A stretch of 10,856 nucleotides of DNA from Gemmatimonadales bacterium (GTDB lineage: Bacteria > Gemmatimonadota > Gemmatimonadetes > Gemmatimonadales > GWC2-71-9). The notes under the pieces are model-generated. The model saw only the letters and a program-made list of their open reading frames with translations, did not search any database and was not told the DNA's origin. The translations under genes were made by a program, and so were the position numbers. The DNA is taken from NCBI GenBank assembly GCA_020633775.1, contig JACKDA010000031.1:1-10856 (forward strand). The letters are read 5' to 3'. Shown piece after piece: positions 1 through 6,394 of the stretch. The number at the start of each line of letters is the position of its first letter. Within the stretch, counting starts at the first letter, position 1.

Positions 1-962
1 CGCGGGTCGGTGACCCAGAAGAAGCGGCCGGTCTCGTAGTCGAGGTCGCGCAGCAGCCGGTCCTGCGGCTCGACCGTCTGGTCGCCGATCCGGTAGGTCC
101 GGTCGGCCACCACGCTGCCGCTCTGGGTCGCGGCGAGCGCCTGGACCGCGAGCGGGCCGTACTCGATCCGGGTCGAGATGCCGAAGTTGTTGGTGGGGAT
201 CCCGGCCGTCAGGAAGCGCGAGGGCGGCGGCTGGAACTGGACCGTGCCGACATCGACTCGCTGGATGACCTCGTCCTGCAGCCCCTGATAGTAGGCGCGG
301 ATGGTGTTCGCGTTGTTGTAGTCGCGCTGGGTGTCGAGATCGACATCGACGCGCAGCCGCTGGCCGATGACCCCACTCAGGTTGAGGAGGACCTGGTTCT
401 CGATCCGCGGCGCGGTGAATTTCGGCCGGCAACCCGAGACCGGGTCCTGCAACTGGAACGAGGTGCACCGGAGGTTCTCGAACCGCTCGGACGTCACCTG
501 GAGCGAGACCTGTCCGTCGATCGCCACGTCGACCAGGTCCGTCGAGATCCCGAAGATTTCCCGGGTCTTGGGCACGTCCCGCTCGGGGAGCCCAACCGCG
601 AGGGCCAGGGAGTCGCCCCCGTACAGGCGCCGGAGCACCCGCTCCCGGCTGGCCCGGAGCCGTTCGCGGGCGAGCCCGGCCTCGAGGTCGGCGTTGAACC
701 GGGCCAGCAGCGCCGCCGGGGAGCCGCGCTCGGACGGTCGCGGCAGCGCCAGCGCCCGCGGCATTCGCAGCTCGGCCAGCCCGAGCGGGAAGGCGGCATG
801 CACGCCCAGCCCCGGCCACGTGGTGTCGGCGGGGAGCTGCTGGGCGGCGGCGCGGTCGGGCCCGAACAGGCCGACGAGAGTCGCGAGGCACACCAGTCGA
901 CGGGTCCACAGCGCCGCAAGCGAGCGAATCGGGCGATTACCTTTTCGGAAGGAAGTTGACAA
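1..962 (-). CDS. sprA: SprA/Sov-like T9SS outer-membrane translocon, N-terminal part (runs off left edge)
   Basis: Only the first 320 residues are present; the family is usually over 2000 residues. SprA (Sov) forms the giant outer-membrane beta-barrel of the type IX secretion system. Reading down the minus strand from a TTG codon gives an Arg-rich N-terminus, a hydrophobic stretch (LVCLATLVGLF, residues 23-33) and a signal-peptidase-like site RAAA|QQ at 40/41. Residues about 200-320 resemble the SprA N-terminal region: VDVDLDTQRDYNNAN, then YYQGLQDEVIQRVDVG, then NNFGISTRIEYGPLAVQ, then RDLDYETGRFFWVTDP. These match, in order, the Bacteroidota pattern of a YDTE-type strand, a GxEDEIIxxIExGN block, FGIKTxLQFGxLTV and a DYxxNxHFFL-type block, as I remember it. 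C166 and C178 flank a short loop and could form a disulfide. The TTG start is chosen because GGGAGGG lies 7 bases upstream and because the next GTG would remove the basic n-region. The gene diverges from lptF. Family assignment is by recognition of blocks, not alignment. Confidence 0.8.
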   Translation of the reverse strand, partial: MSTSFRKGNRPIRSLAALWTRRLVCLATLVGLFGPDRAAAQQLPADTTWPGLGVHAAFPLGLAELRMPRALALPRPSERGSPAALLARFNADLEAGLARERLRASRERVLRRLYGGDSLALAVGLPERDVPKTREIFGISTDLVDVAIDGQVSLQVTSERFENLRCTSFQLQDPVSGCRPKFTAPRIENQVLLNLSGVIGQRLRVDVDLDTQRDYNNANTIRAYYQGLQDEVIQRVDVGTVQFQPPPSRFLTAGIPTNNFGISTRIEYGPLAVQALAATQSGSVVADRTYRIGDQTVEPQDRLLRDLDYETGRFFWVTDP

Positions 963-969
963 ACCTATG

Positions 970-976
970 CCCTCCC
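970..976 (-). promoter_or_regulatory. Ribosome binding site of the sprA-like gene
   Basis: On the minus strand GGGAGGG ends 7 bases before the TTG codon at 962-960. This spacing decides the unusual TTG start, which also gives a complete signal peptide. It lies inside the 50-base gap to lptF. Confidence 0.65.
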
Positions 977-1012
977 GCCGGGGCACCACAACCGGATCTC
1001 CGCCCTGCCCCC

Positions 1013-2782
1013 ATGCGCCTGATCACCCGCCACATCCTGCGCGCACTGACGGCACCCTTCCTCTGGGGCGTCGCCGCCCTCACCGGGCTGCTGCTGCTCA
1101 ACCAGCTCGCCCCGCTGATCGACCGGTTCGGTGGCAAGGGGCTCGGCGCGGAGGTGATGCTCGAGGCGGTGGTGCTCGCCCTCCCGGCGCTGCTGACGCT
1201 GACGATCCCGATGTCGGTGCTGGTCGCCACGCTCTATGCCTACAGCACCCTCGCCGCCGACCTCGAGATGGTCGCGATGTACGCCAACGGGCTGTCGGTG
1301 TGGCGGATGGTCCGCCCGGCGCTGATCGCGGCGGTGGGCATCACGCTCGTGAACTACCTGCTGTTCGACCAGATCGTCCCCCTCAGCAACAGCAGGTACA
1401 AGACCCTGCAGCTCGCGGTGTACAACGTCTCCCCGACCCTCTCCCTCCGCGCCGAGGAGCTCAACGAGCTCGGCACGGCGGGCTATGTCCTGCGCGCCCA
1501 CGAGATCCGGCCCGAGGACGGTCGGATGACCGACATCTCGATCTACGACCTCCTGCGCTATGACGGTCGGCGGGCGATCCATGCCGACAGCGGCCGGATG
1601 GCCCGCTCCCCGACCGGCGCCGACCTGCTCCTGACGCTCTACGACGGCGAAGCGATCGACTACAGCACGGCCGAACCGACCCGGATCGAGCGGACCACCT
1701 TCCGGATCAACGTGGTGCGGCTGGCCGATGTCGAACGGGAGTTCACCCGCTCCCTCGGCCTCGCGGAGCGGGGCGACCGGGAGAAGTCGGGGTGCGAGCT
1801 CCTCGACGGCATCACCGAGAGCGAATGGCGATTCACCCAGGCAGCCCGCCAGCGCGAGCGGTTGACCCGGCGCGACCTGCGCAACCTCGCCGGGCTCCCC
1901 CCGCTCCCCCCACCGGCCGCCGAAGCGATGCCGGACTTCGCGCCGCACTGCGTCGGGCCGATGGGGCGGGTGCAGCGCGCGCTCGAGCGGGCGTTCCTCC
2001 CCGGCGAACTGGAAGCCCAGGAACCGGTACCCCCGGTGCAGGACGCGGTCCGGGTCACGCAGGACTCGCTGCGACCGGCCCAGGACTCGCTCCGGCCCCG
2101 CGACAGCCTCGGCGCCGGCACCGATTCGGCCTCCGGCCTCCTGCCCCGCCTCCCGGCCGGTGCCCTGCGCGAGCGACTCGCGGCCAAGGACTCCCTCGCG
2201 GCGGCCGAGGTCACGTCCCAGGACAGCGGCCAGGGGCTGGGCGATGAGGCGCCCGAGGCGCCGCTTGGCCCGGCGGACCCGGCGGACCCGGCGCTGGCCG
2301 GTCCGGGCGCCGACGGGCTGCCGCCGTTCGCCCAGGGCGGCCAGCGGATCGACGGGATCGTCGTCAACATGAACGAGATCATCGCCGCCCGCCTCAACAG
2401 CCGCGAGAACCTGCGGACGATGCGGGAGTACGACGTCGAGTACCACAAGAAGTTCGCGATCCCCCTCGCCTCGTTCTGCTTCGTGCTGGTGGGCGTCGCG
2501 CTCGCGCTCAAGTTCCCGCGCAGCGGGATCGGGCTCGTGATCGGCGGCTCGCTGCTGATCTTCCTGCTGTTCTACGTGCTCCTGATCGGCGGGGAGAACC
2601 TCGCCAACGACGGGGTGATCAGTGCCGAGGTCGCGATGTACGCGCCGGTGATCGTCCTGACCCTGATCGGCGTGGCGGCGGTCGCCGCCGCCGACCGGGA
2701 GATGGGCACCGCGCGCAGCGTCAGCATCGTCGAGTGGCTAGTCGGACTGCTCCCCCGCCGGCGCCGCCGGGAGTCGCCATGA
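1013..2782 (+). CDS. lptF: LptF, LPS export ABC transporter permease with a long periplasmic insertion
   Basis: LptF pairs with LptG in the inner-membrane LptB2FG complex that extracts lipopolysaccharide and passes it to the periplasmic Lpt bridge. The 589-residue protein begins MRLITRHILRALTAPFLW, a typical start for the YjgP/YjgQ family. It has hydrophobic segments near residues 15-35, 47-75 and 97-118, a periplasmic beta-rich region, and C-terminal membrane segments from about residue 481 onward (FAIPLASFCFVLVGVALALKF and two more). E. coli LptF is about 366 residues; most of the excess lies at about residues 256-442. Its last third is rich in Pro, Ala, Asp and Ser, with DSL-type repeats (350-366). 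C261 and C313 are both periplasmic. No Shine-Dalgarno precedes ATG 1013. An in-frame TTG at 956 has GGAAGG before it, but it would add 19 residues before the family N-terminus and overlap the sprA-like start, so I prefer ATG. The stop overlaps the lptG start. Confidence 0.9.
   Translation: MRLITRHILRALTAPFLWGVAALTGLLLLNQLAPLIDRFGGKGLGAEVMLEAVVLALPALLTLTIPMSVLVATLYAYSTLAADLEMVAMYANGLSVWRMVRPALIAAVGITLVNYLLFDQIVPLSNSRYKTLQLAVYNVSPTLSLRAEELNELGTAGYVLRAHEIRPEDGRMTDISIYDLLRYDGRRAIHADSGRMARSPTGADLLLTLYDGEAIDYSTAEPTRIERTTFRINVVRLADVEREFTRSLGLAERGDREKSGCELLDGITESEWRFTQAARQRERLTRRDLRNLAGLPPLPPPAAEAMPDFAPHCVGPMGRVQRALERAFLPGELEAQEPVPPVQDAVRVTQDSLRPAQDSLRPRDSLGAGTDSASGLLPRLPAGALRERLAAKDSLAAAEVTSQDSGQGLGDEAPEAPLGPADPADPALAGPGADGLPPFAQGGQRIDGIVVNMNEIIAARLNSRENLRTMREYDVEYHKKFAIPLASFCFVLVGVALALKFPRSGIGLVIGGSLLIFLLFYVLLIGGENLANDGVISAEVAMYAPVIVLTLIGVAAVAAADREMGTARSVSIVEWLVGLLPRRRRRESP
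2060..2101 (+). repeat. Two 21-base imperfect tandem repeats inside lptF
   Basis: Two in-frame 21-base units both begin CAGGACTCGCT (2060-2070 and 2081-2091) and encode QDSLRPA and QDSLRPR. Looser copies of the DSL motif (QDAV, RDSL, KDSL, QDSG) lie on either side, so the coded segment looks like a disordered, repeat-expanded linker. A second small repeat (GCGGACCCG, coding ADPADPA) lies near 2272-2292. Confidence 0.6.
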
Positions 2783-3864
2783 AGCTGCTCGGCACCCTCG
2801 ACCGCTACGTCGTCCGCCAGTGGATGGTCACCTTCCTCCTCTCGGCGCTGGGCATCCCCGCCGTGGCGGTGCTCATCCGGATGAGCGAGGACTACGGCCG
2901 GCTGGTCGGGCGCGGCGTCCCGCCGCGCGACGCCCTCCTCGGCACGGTGCTGCTCTACCCGGGCCAGATGGCGATGCTCTTCCCGGCGGCGGTACTCTTC
3001 GCGACCGTGTTCACGCTCAACGCCATGGGGCGCCACAGCGAGTTGACCGCGGTCAAGGCCGGCGGCGTCTCGTTCTACCGGCTGATCGCCCCGATGCTGG
3101 TGCTGGCGCTCGTCGCGGTGCCCACCAACTACGCCCTGCAGGAGGTGGCCGCGGTGAGCGGGGCGCGCCAGCGCGTCCTGCACAAGGAGAAGCTCGACCC
3201 GGACGACCTGATCCGGTTCAACTTCGCGTTCCTCGACGAGGGTGGCCGGACCTGGGCGATCAAGGAGCTGCAGCGCGGGCGGGGCTACCTCGGCAACCTG
3301 CTGGTCGAGGGCCCGGCCGACAGCGCCGGGGTCCGTTGGACCATCACCGCCGACAGCGCCCGCTGGGACAGCGTGGGCGGGCGCTGGGCCCTCTACCGCG
3401 GCGCCGTGCACCGCCTGGGCGATTCCGCGCGCGGCCCGGAGAGCATCGCCTTCCGGACCCTCGAGGCCCCGGCCCTCGACCAGCCGCCGGGGGAGATGCT
3501 GAACACCTTCTCGAATGCGACGGAGATGCGCGCGGGCGAACTGCGCGACTACCTCGACCGGCTCAAGCGCACCGGCGTCCGCCCGGGCCAGCTCGCGGTC
3601 GACCTGCCCCTCAAGTACGCGGTGCCGATGGCGTGCCTGGTCGTGGCGCTCTTCGGGGCGCCGCTCGCGGTGACGAACCCGCGCGCCGGCGCCGCGATGG
3701 GGCTGGCGATCGCGCTCGGCACGACGCTGGTCTACCTGACCGGCACGCAGATCATGAAGGCGATCGGCGGGAAGGAGTTGATCCCCGTCGACGTCGCGGC
3801 CTGGTCGATGAACGGGGTCTTCCTCGTCCTCGCGATCGTCCTGCTGGTGCGGGTCCGGAGCTAG
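2779..3864 (+). CDS. lptG: LptG, LPS export ABC transporter permease
   Basis: This 361-residue protein is the partner of LptF in the inner-membrane LPS extraction complex. It starts MKLLGTLDRYVVRQWMVTFL, the usual LptG N-terminus (a short amphipathic stretch, then TM1). Hydrophobic segments follow at about residues 54-77 and 101-120, then a periplasmic beta-jellyroll-like domain with alternating strands (about 130-260). Three C-terminal membrane segments (about 280-300, 305-325, 335-358) include the family-like block LPLKYAVPMACLVVALFGAPLA. Its length matches the family. The ATG overlaps the lptF TGA in an ATGA junction, with GGGAG 5 bases upstream, so the two genes are translationally coupled. 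Which paralogue is F and which is G follows gene order and is less certain than membership of the family. The gene ends 13 bases from the convergent permease. Confidence 0.9.
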   Translation: MKLLGTLDRYVVRQWMVTFLLSALGIPAVAVLIRMSEDYGRLVGRGVPPRDALLGTVLLYPGQMAMLFPAAVLFATVFTLNAMGRHSELTAVKAGGVSFYRLIAPMLVLALVAVPTNYALQEVAAVSGARQRVLHKEKLDPDDLIRFNFAFLDEGGRTWAIKELQRGRGYLGNLLVEGPADSAGVRWTITADSARWDSVGGRWALYRGAVHRLGDSARGPESIAFRTLEAPALDQPPGEMLNTFSNATEMRAGELRDYLDRLKRTGVRPGQLAVDLPLKYAVPMACLVVALFGAPLAVTNPRAGAAMGLAIALGTTLVYLTGTQIMKAIGGKELIPVDVAAWSMNGVFLVLAIVLLVRVRS

Positions 3865-3877
3865 GCCGCGACGTCCG

Positions 3878-5230
3878 TCAGGACGCCGCGCCGTCGCGCC
3901 GCCGTCCGAACCGTTCCCAGAGGAAGTAGGCCGGGATCCCGGCGCCGATCACCCCGAAGGTGACCAGCGTCCCCTCGGTGTCGGTCATCACCGCGTTGCC
4001 CATCATCGCCAGCGACGCGAGCAGGAAGATCGCCGGCGTGATCGGGTAGCCGAACGTGCGGTACGGCCGCGGCGCGTCGGGCCGGGTACGGCGCAGGCGA
4101 TAGACCCCCGCCACCGCCAGCGCGTAGAACGGCCATGAACCCAGCACGAACTTGTCGGCCAGCGCCCCGAAGTCGTTCTGGAGCACGTAGATCACGCTCA
4201 CCGTCGCGGCGGCCCAGATCGCGACCGACGGGGTCTTGAACCGCGGCGAGACCCGGGCGAGCACCGGGAAGAAGAGCCCGCGGTCGGCCATCGCGAACCA
4301 GACGCGCGGCCCGGTCATGATCGAGCCGTTCACCGAGCCGAAGCACGAGAGCATCACGATCCCGCTCACCACCGCCGCGCCCGCCGTGCCGAAGAGCGGG
4401 ATCCGCTCGGCCGCCGTCGCGGCGACCAGCCGCGCGGAGGGCATCTCGGAGATCGGGACGAGGTAAAGGTAGGCCGCGTTGATCAGCAGGTAGATCGCGA
4501 CGATCGCCGCCGTGCCGATCAGCAGTGCGCGCGGGAGGTTGCGGCCCGGGTCCTTCACCTCGCCGCCGATCGCGGCCAGGTTCGACCAGCCATCGTAGGT
4601 CCACATCACCGGCACCAGCGCGGTGAACATCGCCGACAGGCCGATCACGGTGGTGCTCTCGCTCACCGTCAGGTTCGAGGCGTTGCCGGTCCCGCCCCCG
4701 AACGCGAACAGCACGATCCCCATCAGCGCGCCGTACTTGAGGATGGTGGTGACGTTCATGAGCACCGAGGCGTAGCTCACCCCGAGCCAGTTGAGCATCG
4801 CGATGATGACGATCGTCACCGCCGCCACGTAGCGCACCTGCATCGGCGACATCTCGATGAAGTACGAGAGGTACTCCGCGAAGATGGTCGAGATCCCGCC
4901 CACCGCCGAGGCGCGAATCACCGTCAGCTCGGCCCACCCCGCCAGGAAGGCCGGGAACGCCCCCCAGCTCTCGTGGAGGTAGGGGAGCACGCCGCCGCTG
5001 CGGGGGTACATCGCCGCGAGCTCGGCGATCGCGAGGGCCCCGGTGAGGGTGACCAGCCCGCCGAGGACCCAGACCGCGAGGGCCGCCACGGGCGAGGGGA
5101 GGGTGGTCGCGATCTGCGCCGGGACCCGGAAGATCCCGCTCCCGATCGTGATGCCGACCAGGATGGCGACCCCGCTCCAGAGGCCGAGGGTGCGGGGCAG
5201 GCGCTCATCGTGCGAAGCCGTCTCGGGCAT
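3878..5230 (-). CDS. APC-superfamily amino acid permease (LAT/SteT-like)
   Basis: A 450-residue integral membrane transporter with about 12 hydrophobic segments and the normal length for the family. Near the N-terminus GITIGSGIFRVP is the unwound TM1 motif that contacts the amino acid backbone in APC transporters. YPRSGGVLPYLHESWG (TM3 region) is the conserved P-SGG-Y-E-G block. WSNLAAIGGEVKDPGRNLPRAL after TM6 is characteristic of the L-type/SteT branch, which moves neutral amino acids by exchange or proton coupling. The substrate cannot be read from sequence. The ATG at 5230-5228 fits the short hydrophilic N-terminus (MPETASHDERL), but no Shine-Dalgarno is visible upstream. It is a single-gene unit, divergent from ctaB and convergent with lptG, with no visible functional tie to either. 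Confidence 0.88.
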   Translation of the reverse strand: MPETASHDERLPRTLGLWSGVAILVGITIGSGIFRVPAQIATTLPSPVAALAVWVLGGLVTLTGALAIAELAAMYPRSGGVLPYLHESWGAFPAFLAGWAELTVIRASAVGGISTIFAEYLSYFIEMSPMQVRYVAAVTIVIIAMLNWLGVSYASVLMNVTTILKYGALMGIVLFAFGGGTGNASNLTVSESTTVIGLSAMFTALVPVMWTYDGWSNLAAIGGEVKDPGRNLPRALLIGTAAIVAIYLLINAAYLYLVPISEMPSARLVAATAAERIPLFGTAGAAVVSGIVMLSCFGSVNGSIMTGPRVWFAMADRGLFFPVLARVSPRFKTPSVAIWAAATVSVIYVLQNDFGALADKFVLGSWPFYALAVAGVYRLRRTRPDAPRPYRTFGYPITPAIFLLASLAMMGNAVMTDTEGTLVTFGVIGAGIPAYFLWERFGRRRDGAAS

Positions 5231-5261
5231 CGGCGGTCCGGGCGTCGGAGTGGGTGGGGAG

Positions 5262-5284
5262 ACCGGCCGGCAGGGGAGGCCGGT
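5262..5284. repeat. Inverted repeat in the permease-ctaB intergenic region
   Basis: ACCGGCC (5262-5268) and GGCCGGT (5278-5284) are perfect 7-base arms separated by 9 bases. The repeat ends 3 bases before the proposed ctaB -35 box, so it could be an operator or simply a GC-rich hairpin. No regulator is identified. Confidence 0.35.
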
Positions 5285-5287
5285 TGG

Positions 5288-5316
5288 TTGAGGCGACTGA
5301 GTCGGTCGGGTATCTT
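5288..5316 (+). promoter_or_regulatory. Candidate sigma-70-type promoter of ctaB and the ABC exporter
   Basis: TTGAGG (5288-5293) and TATCTT (5311-5316) each match 4 of 6 consensus bases and are separated by exactly 17 bases, in a locally AT-richer patch of an otherwise very GC-rich intergenic region. Transcription would begin near 5323, giving a leader of about 65 bases before the ATG at 5389. Confidence 0.5.
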
Positions 5317-5388
5317 TCCGCTGCTCTAAACTGACACCACGTGACCGGTTCGCCTAGGGGGACCGGCCGAAAGGGTTGCGCCGTCCCG

Positions 5389-6393
5389 ATGTCCGAAGCC
5401 GTCCCCGCCGCCGTGCCGCAGGAGGCCTCCCGGTCGCTCCTCGCCGACCTGGTCACCCTCACCAAGCCGCGGATCATCTCCCTGCTCCTGGTGACCACCA
5501 TCGCGCCGATGTTCATCACCCCTGCGGGGATGCCGTCGCTGGCGCTGATCGGCTGGGTCACCCTCGCCGGCTACCTGATGGCCGGGGGGGCCAACGCGAT
5601 CAACATGTGGTTCGATCGGGACATCGACGACAAGATGAGCCGGACCCGGCTGCGGCCGATCCCCTCGGGGCGGATCCCGGCCGGCGCCGCGCTGCTGTTC
5701 GGGATCACCCTCGGGGCGCTGGCCTTCGCGCTCTTCTGGACGATGGTCAACCCGATGGCGGCCTGGCTCGCCCTCGGCGGCCTCCTCTTCTACGTCCTCG
5801 TCTACACCATCTGGCTCAAGCGCTCCAGCCCGCAGAACATCGTGATCGGCGGGGCGGCCGGCGCCTTCCCGCCGCTGGTGGGCTGGGCGGCGATGACCGG
5901 CTCGGTCGATCTCGGCGCGATCTACCTCTTCGCGATCGTCTTCTACTGGACCCCGCCCCACTTCTGGGCGCTGGCGCTCAACAAGACCCGCGACTACGGC
6001 AACGCCGGGATCCCGATGATGCCGAATGTCCACGGGATCCCCGAGACCAAGCGCCAGATGCTGCTCTACACCCTGATGCTGATCCCGCTCACCATCATGC
6101 CGGCGATCATCGGCCTCTCGGGGGTGTTCTACGGCGTCGCGGCGACCCTCCTCGGCGCCCGCTTCCTCCAGCTCTGCTGGGCGATCGTCCGCGAGGACGG
6201 GGTCACCCCGAAGACCTGGAAGCTCTACAAGTACTCGCTCTCCTACCTCGCCCTGCTGTTCGTCGCGATGGCGGTGGACCGCTGGGTCCCGTTCGGCCAG
6301 CCGGTCCAGCCGGCACGTGAGCTGATCCTCGGGGCACCGAGCGACGGGACGGCGCCGGCCGCTCCCCCGATGACGGATCACGAGGGACACTGA
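5389..6393 (+). CDS. ctaB: Protoheme IX farnesyltransferase (heme O synthase)
   Basis: This inner-membrane UbiA-family prenyltransferase (CtaB/CyoE) adds a farnesyl group to heme B to make heme O, which is used directly or converted to heme A for heme-copper oxidases. The first Asp-rich motif is NMWFDRDID, with N72, D76 and D80 binding Mg-diphosphate, followed by the family signature KMSRTRLRPIPSG. The second motif region starts at D202 (DYGNAGIPMMPNVHG). YTIWLKRSSPQNIVIGGAAG and YWTPPHFWALAL are also typical heme O synthase blocks. There are about nine hydrophobic segments. From ATG 5389 the protein is 334 residues, slightly longer than the usual 290-310. A GTG at 5341 would add 16 unconserved residues with no ribosome binding site, so I chose the ATG, although its own site (AAGG about 14 bases upstream) is weak. 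The next gene begins one base after the stop. CtaA and oxidase subunits are not in the window. Confidence 0.93.
   Translation: MSEAVPAAVPQEASRSLLADLVTLTKPRIISLLLVTTIAPMFITPAGMPSLALIGWVTLAGYLMAGGANAINMWFDRDIDDKMSRTRLRPIPSGRIPAGAALLFGITLGALAFALFWTMVNPMAAWLALGGLLFYVLVYTIWLKRSSPQNIVIGGAAGAFPPLVGWAAMTGSVDLGAIYLFAIVFYWTPPHFWALALNKTRDYGNAGIPMMPNVHGIPETKRQMLLYTLMLIPLTIMPAIIGLSGVFYGVAATLLGARFLQLCWAIVREDGVTPKTWKLYKYSLSYLALLFVAMAVDRWVPFGQPVQPARELILGAPSDGTAPAAPPMTDHEGH
6382..6386 (+). promoter_or_regulatory. Ribosome binding site of the ABC exporter, inside the end of ctaB
   Basis: GAGGG lies in the last codons of ctaB and ends 8 bases before the CTG at 6395. It is the only Shine-Dalgarno-like sequence near the 5' end of the exporter gene, and it supports that CTG as the start. 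Confidence 0.5.
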
Positions 6394-6394
6394 G

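Noticed and set aside
494..919. 141-residue minus-strand open frame with an ATG, in the same strand as the sprA-like gene.
   Set aside because: The neighbouring frame on that strand stays open to the window edge and gives a signal peptide plus SprA-like blocks. This frame is Arg/Ser/Pro-rich noise.
956..961. TTGACA, a perfect -35 consensus, on the plus strand upstream of lptF.
   Set aside because: At 16-18 bases downstream the sequence is CGGGGC-like, with no acceptable -10 box, so the match is probably chance.
331..1563. 410-residue plus-strand open frame crossing the sprA-like gene and the start of lptF.
   Set aside because: It is Arg/Ser/Pro-rich low-complexity sequence with no domain, and it crosses two well-supported genes in other frames. 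High GC keeps stop codons rare.
965..2446. 493-residue open frame antisense to lptF.
   Set aside because: Composition is dominated by Arg, Gly, Glu, His and Val, as expected from the complement of a GC-biased gene. No motif is present.
3872..3885. CGTCC-GTCA-GGACG mini-hairpin between lptG and the permease as a terminator.
   Set aside because: The stem is only 5 bp, overlaps the permease stop codon and has no T-tract on either strand.
5341..5388. GTG at 5341 as the ctaB start.
   Set aside because: It has no ribosome binding site, would lie only about 18 bases from the predicted transcription start, and would add residues absent from the family.
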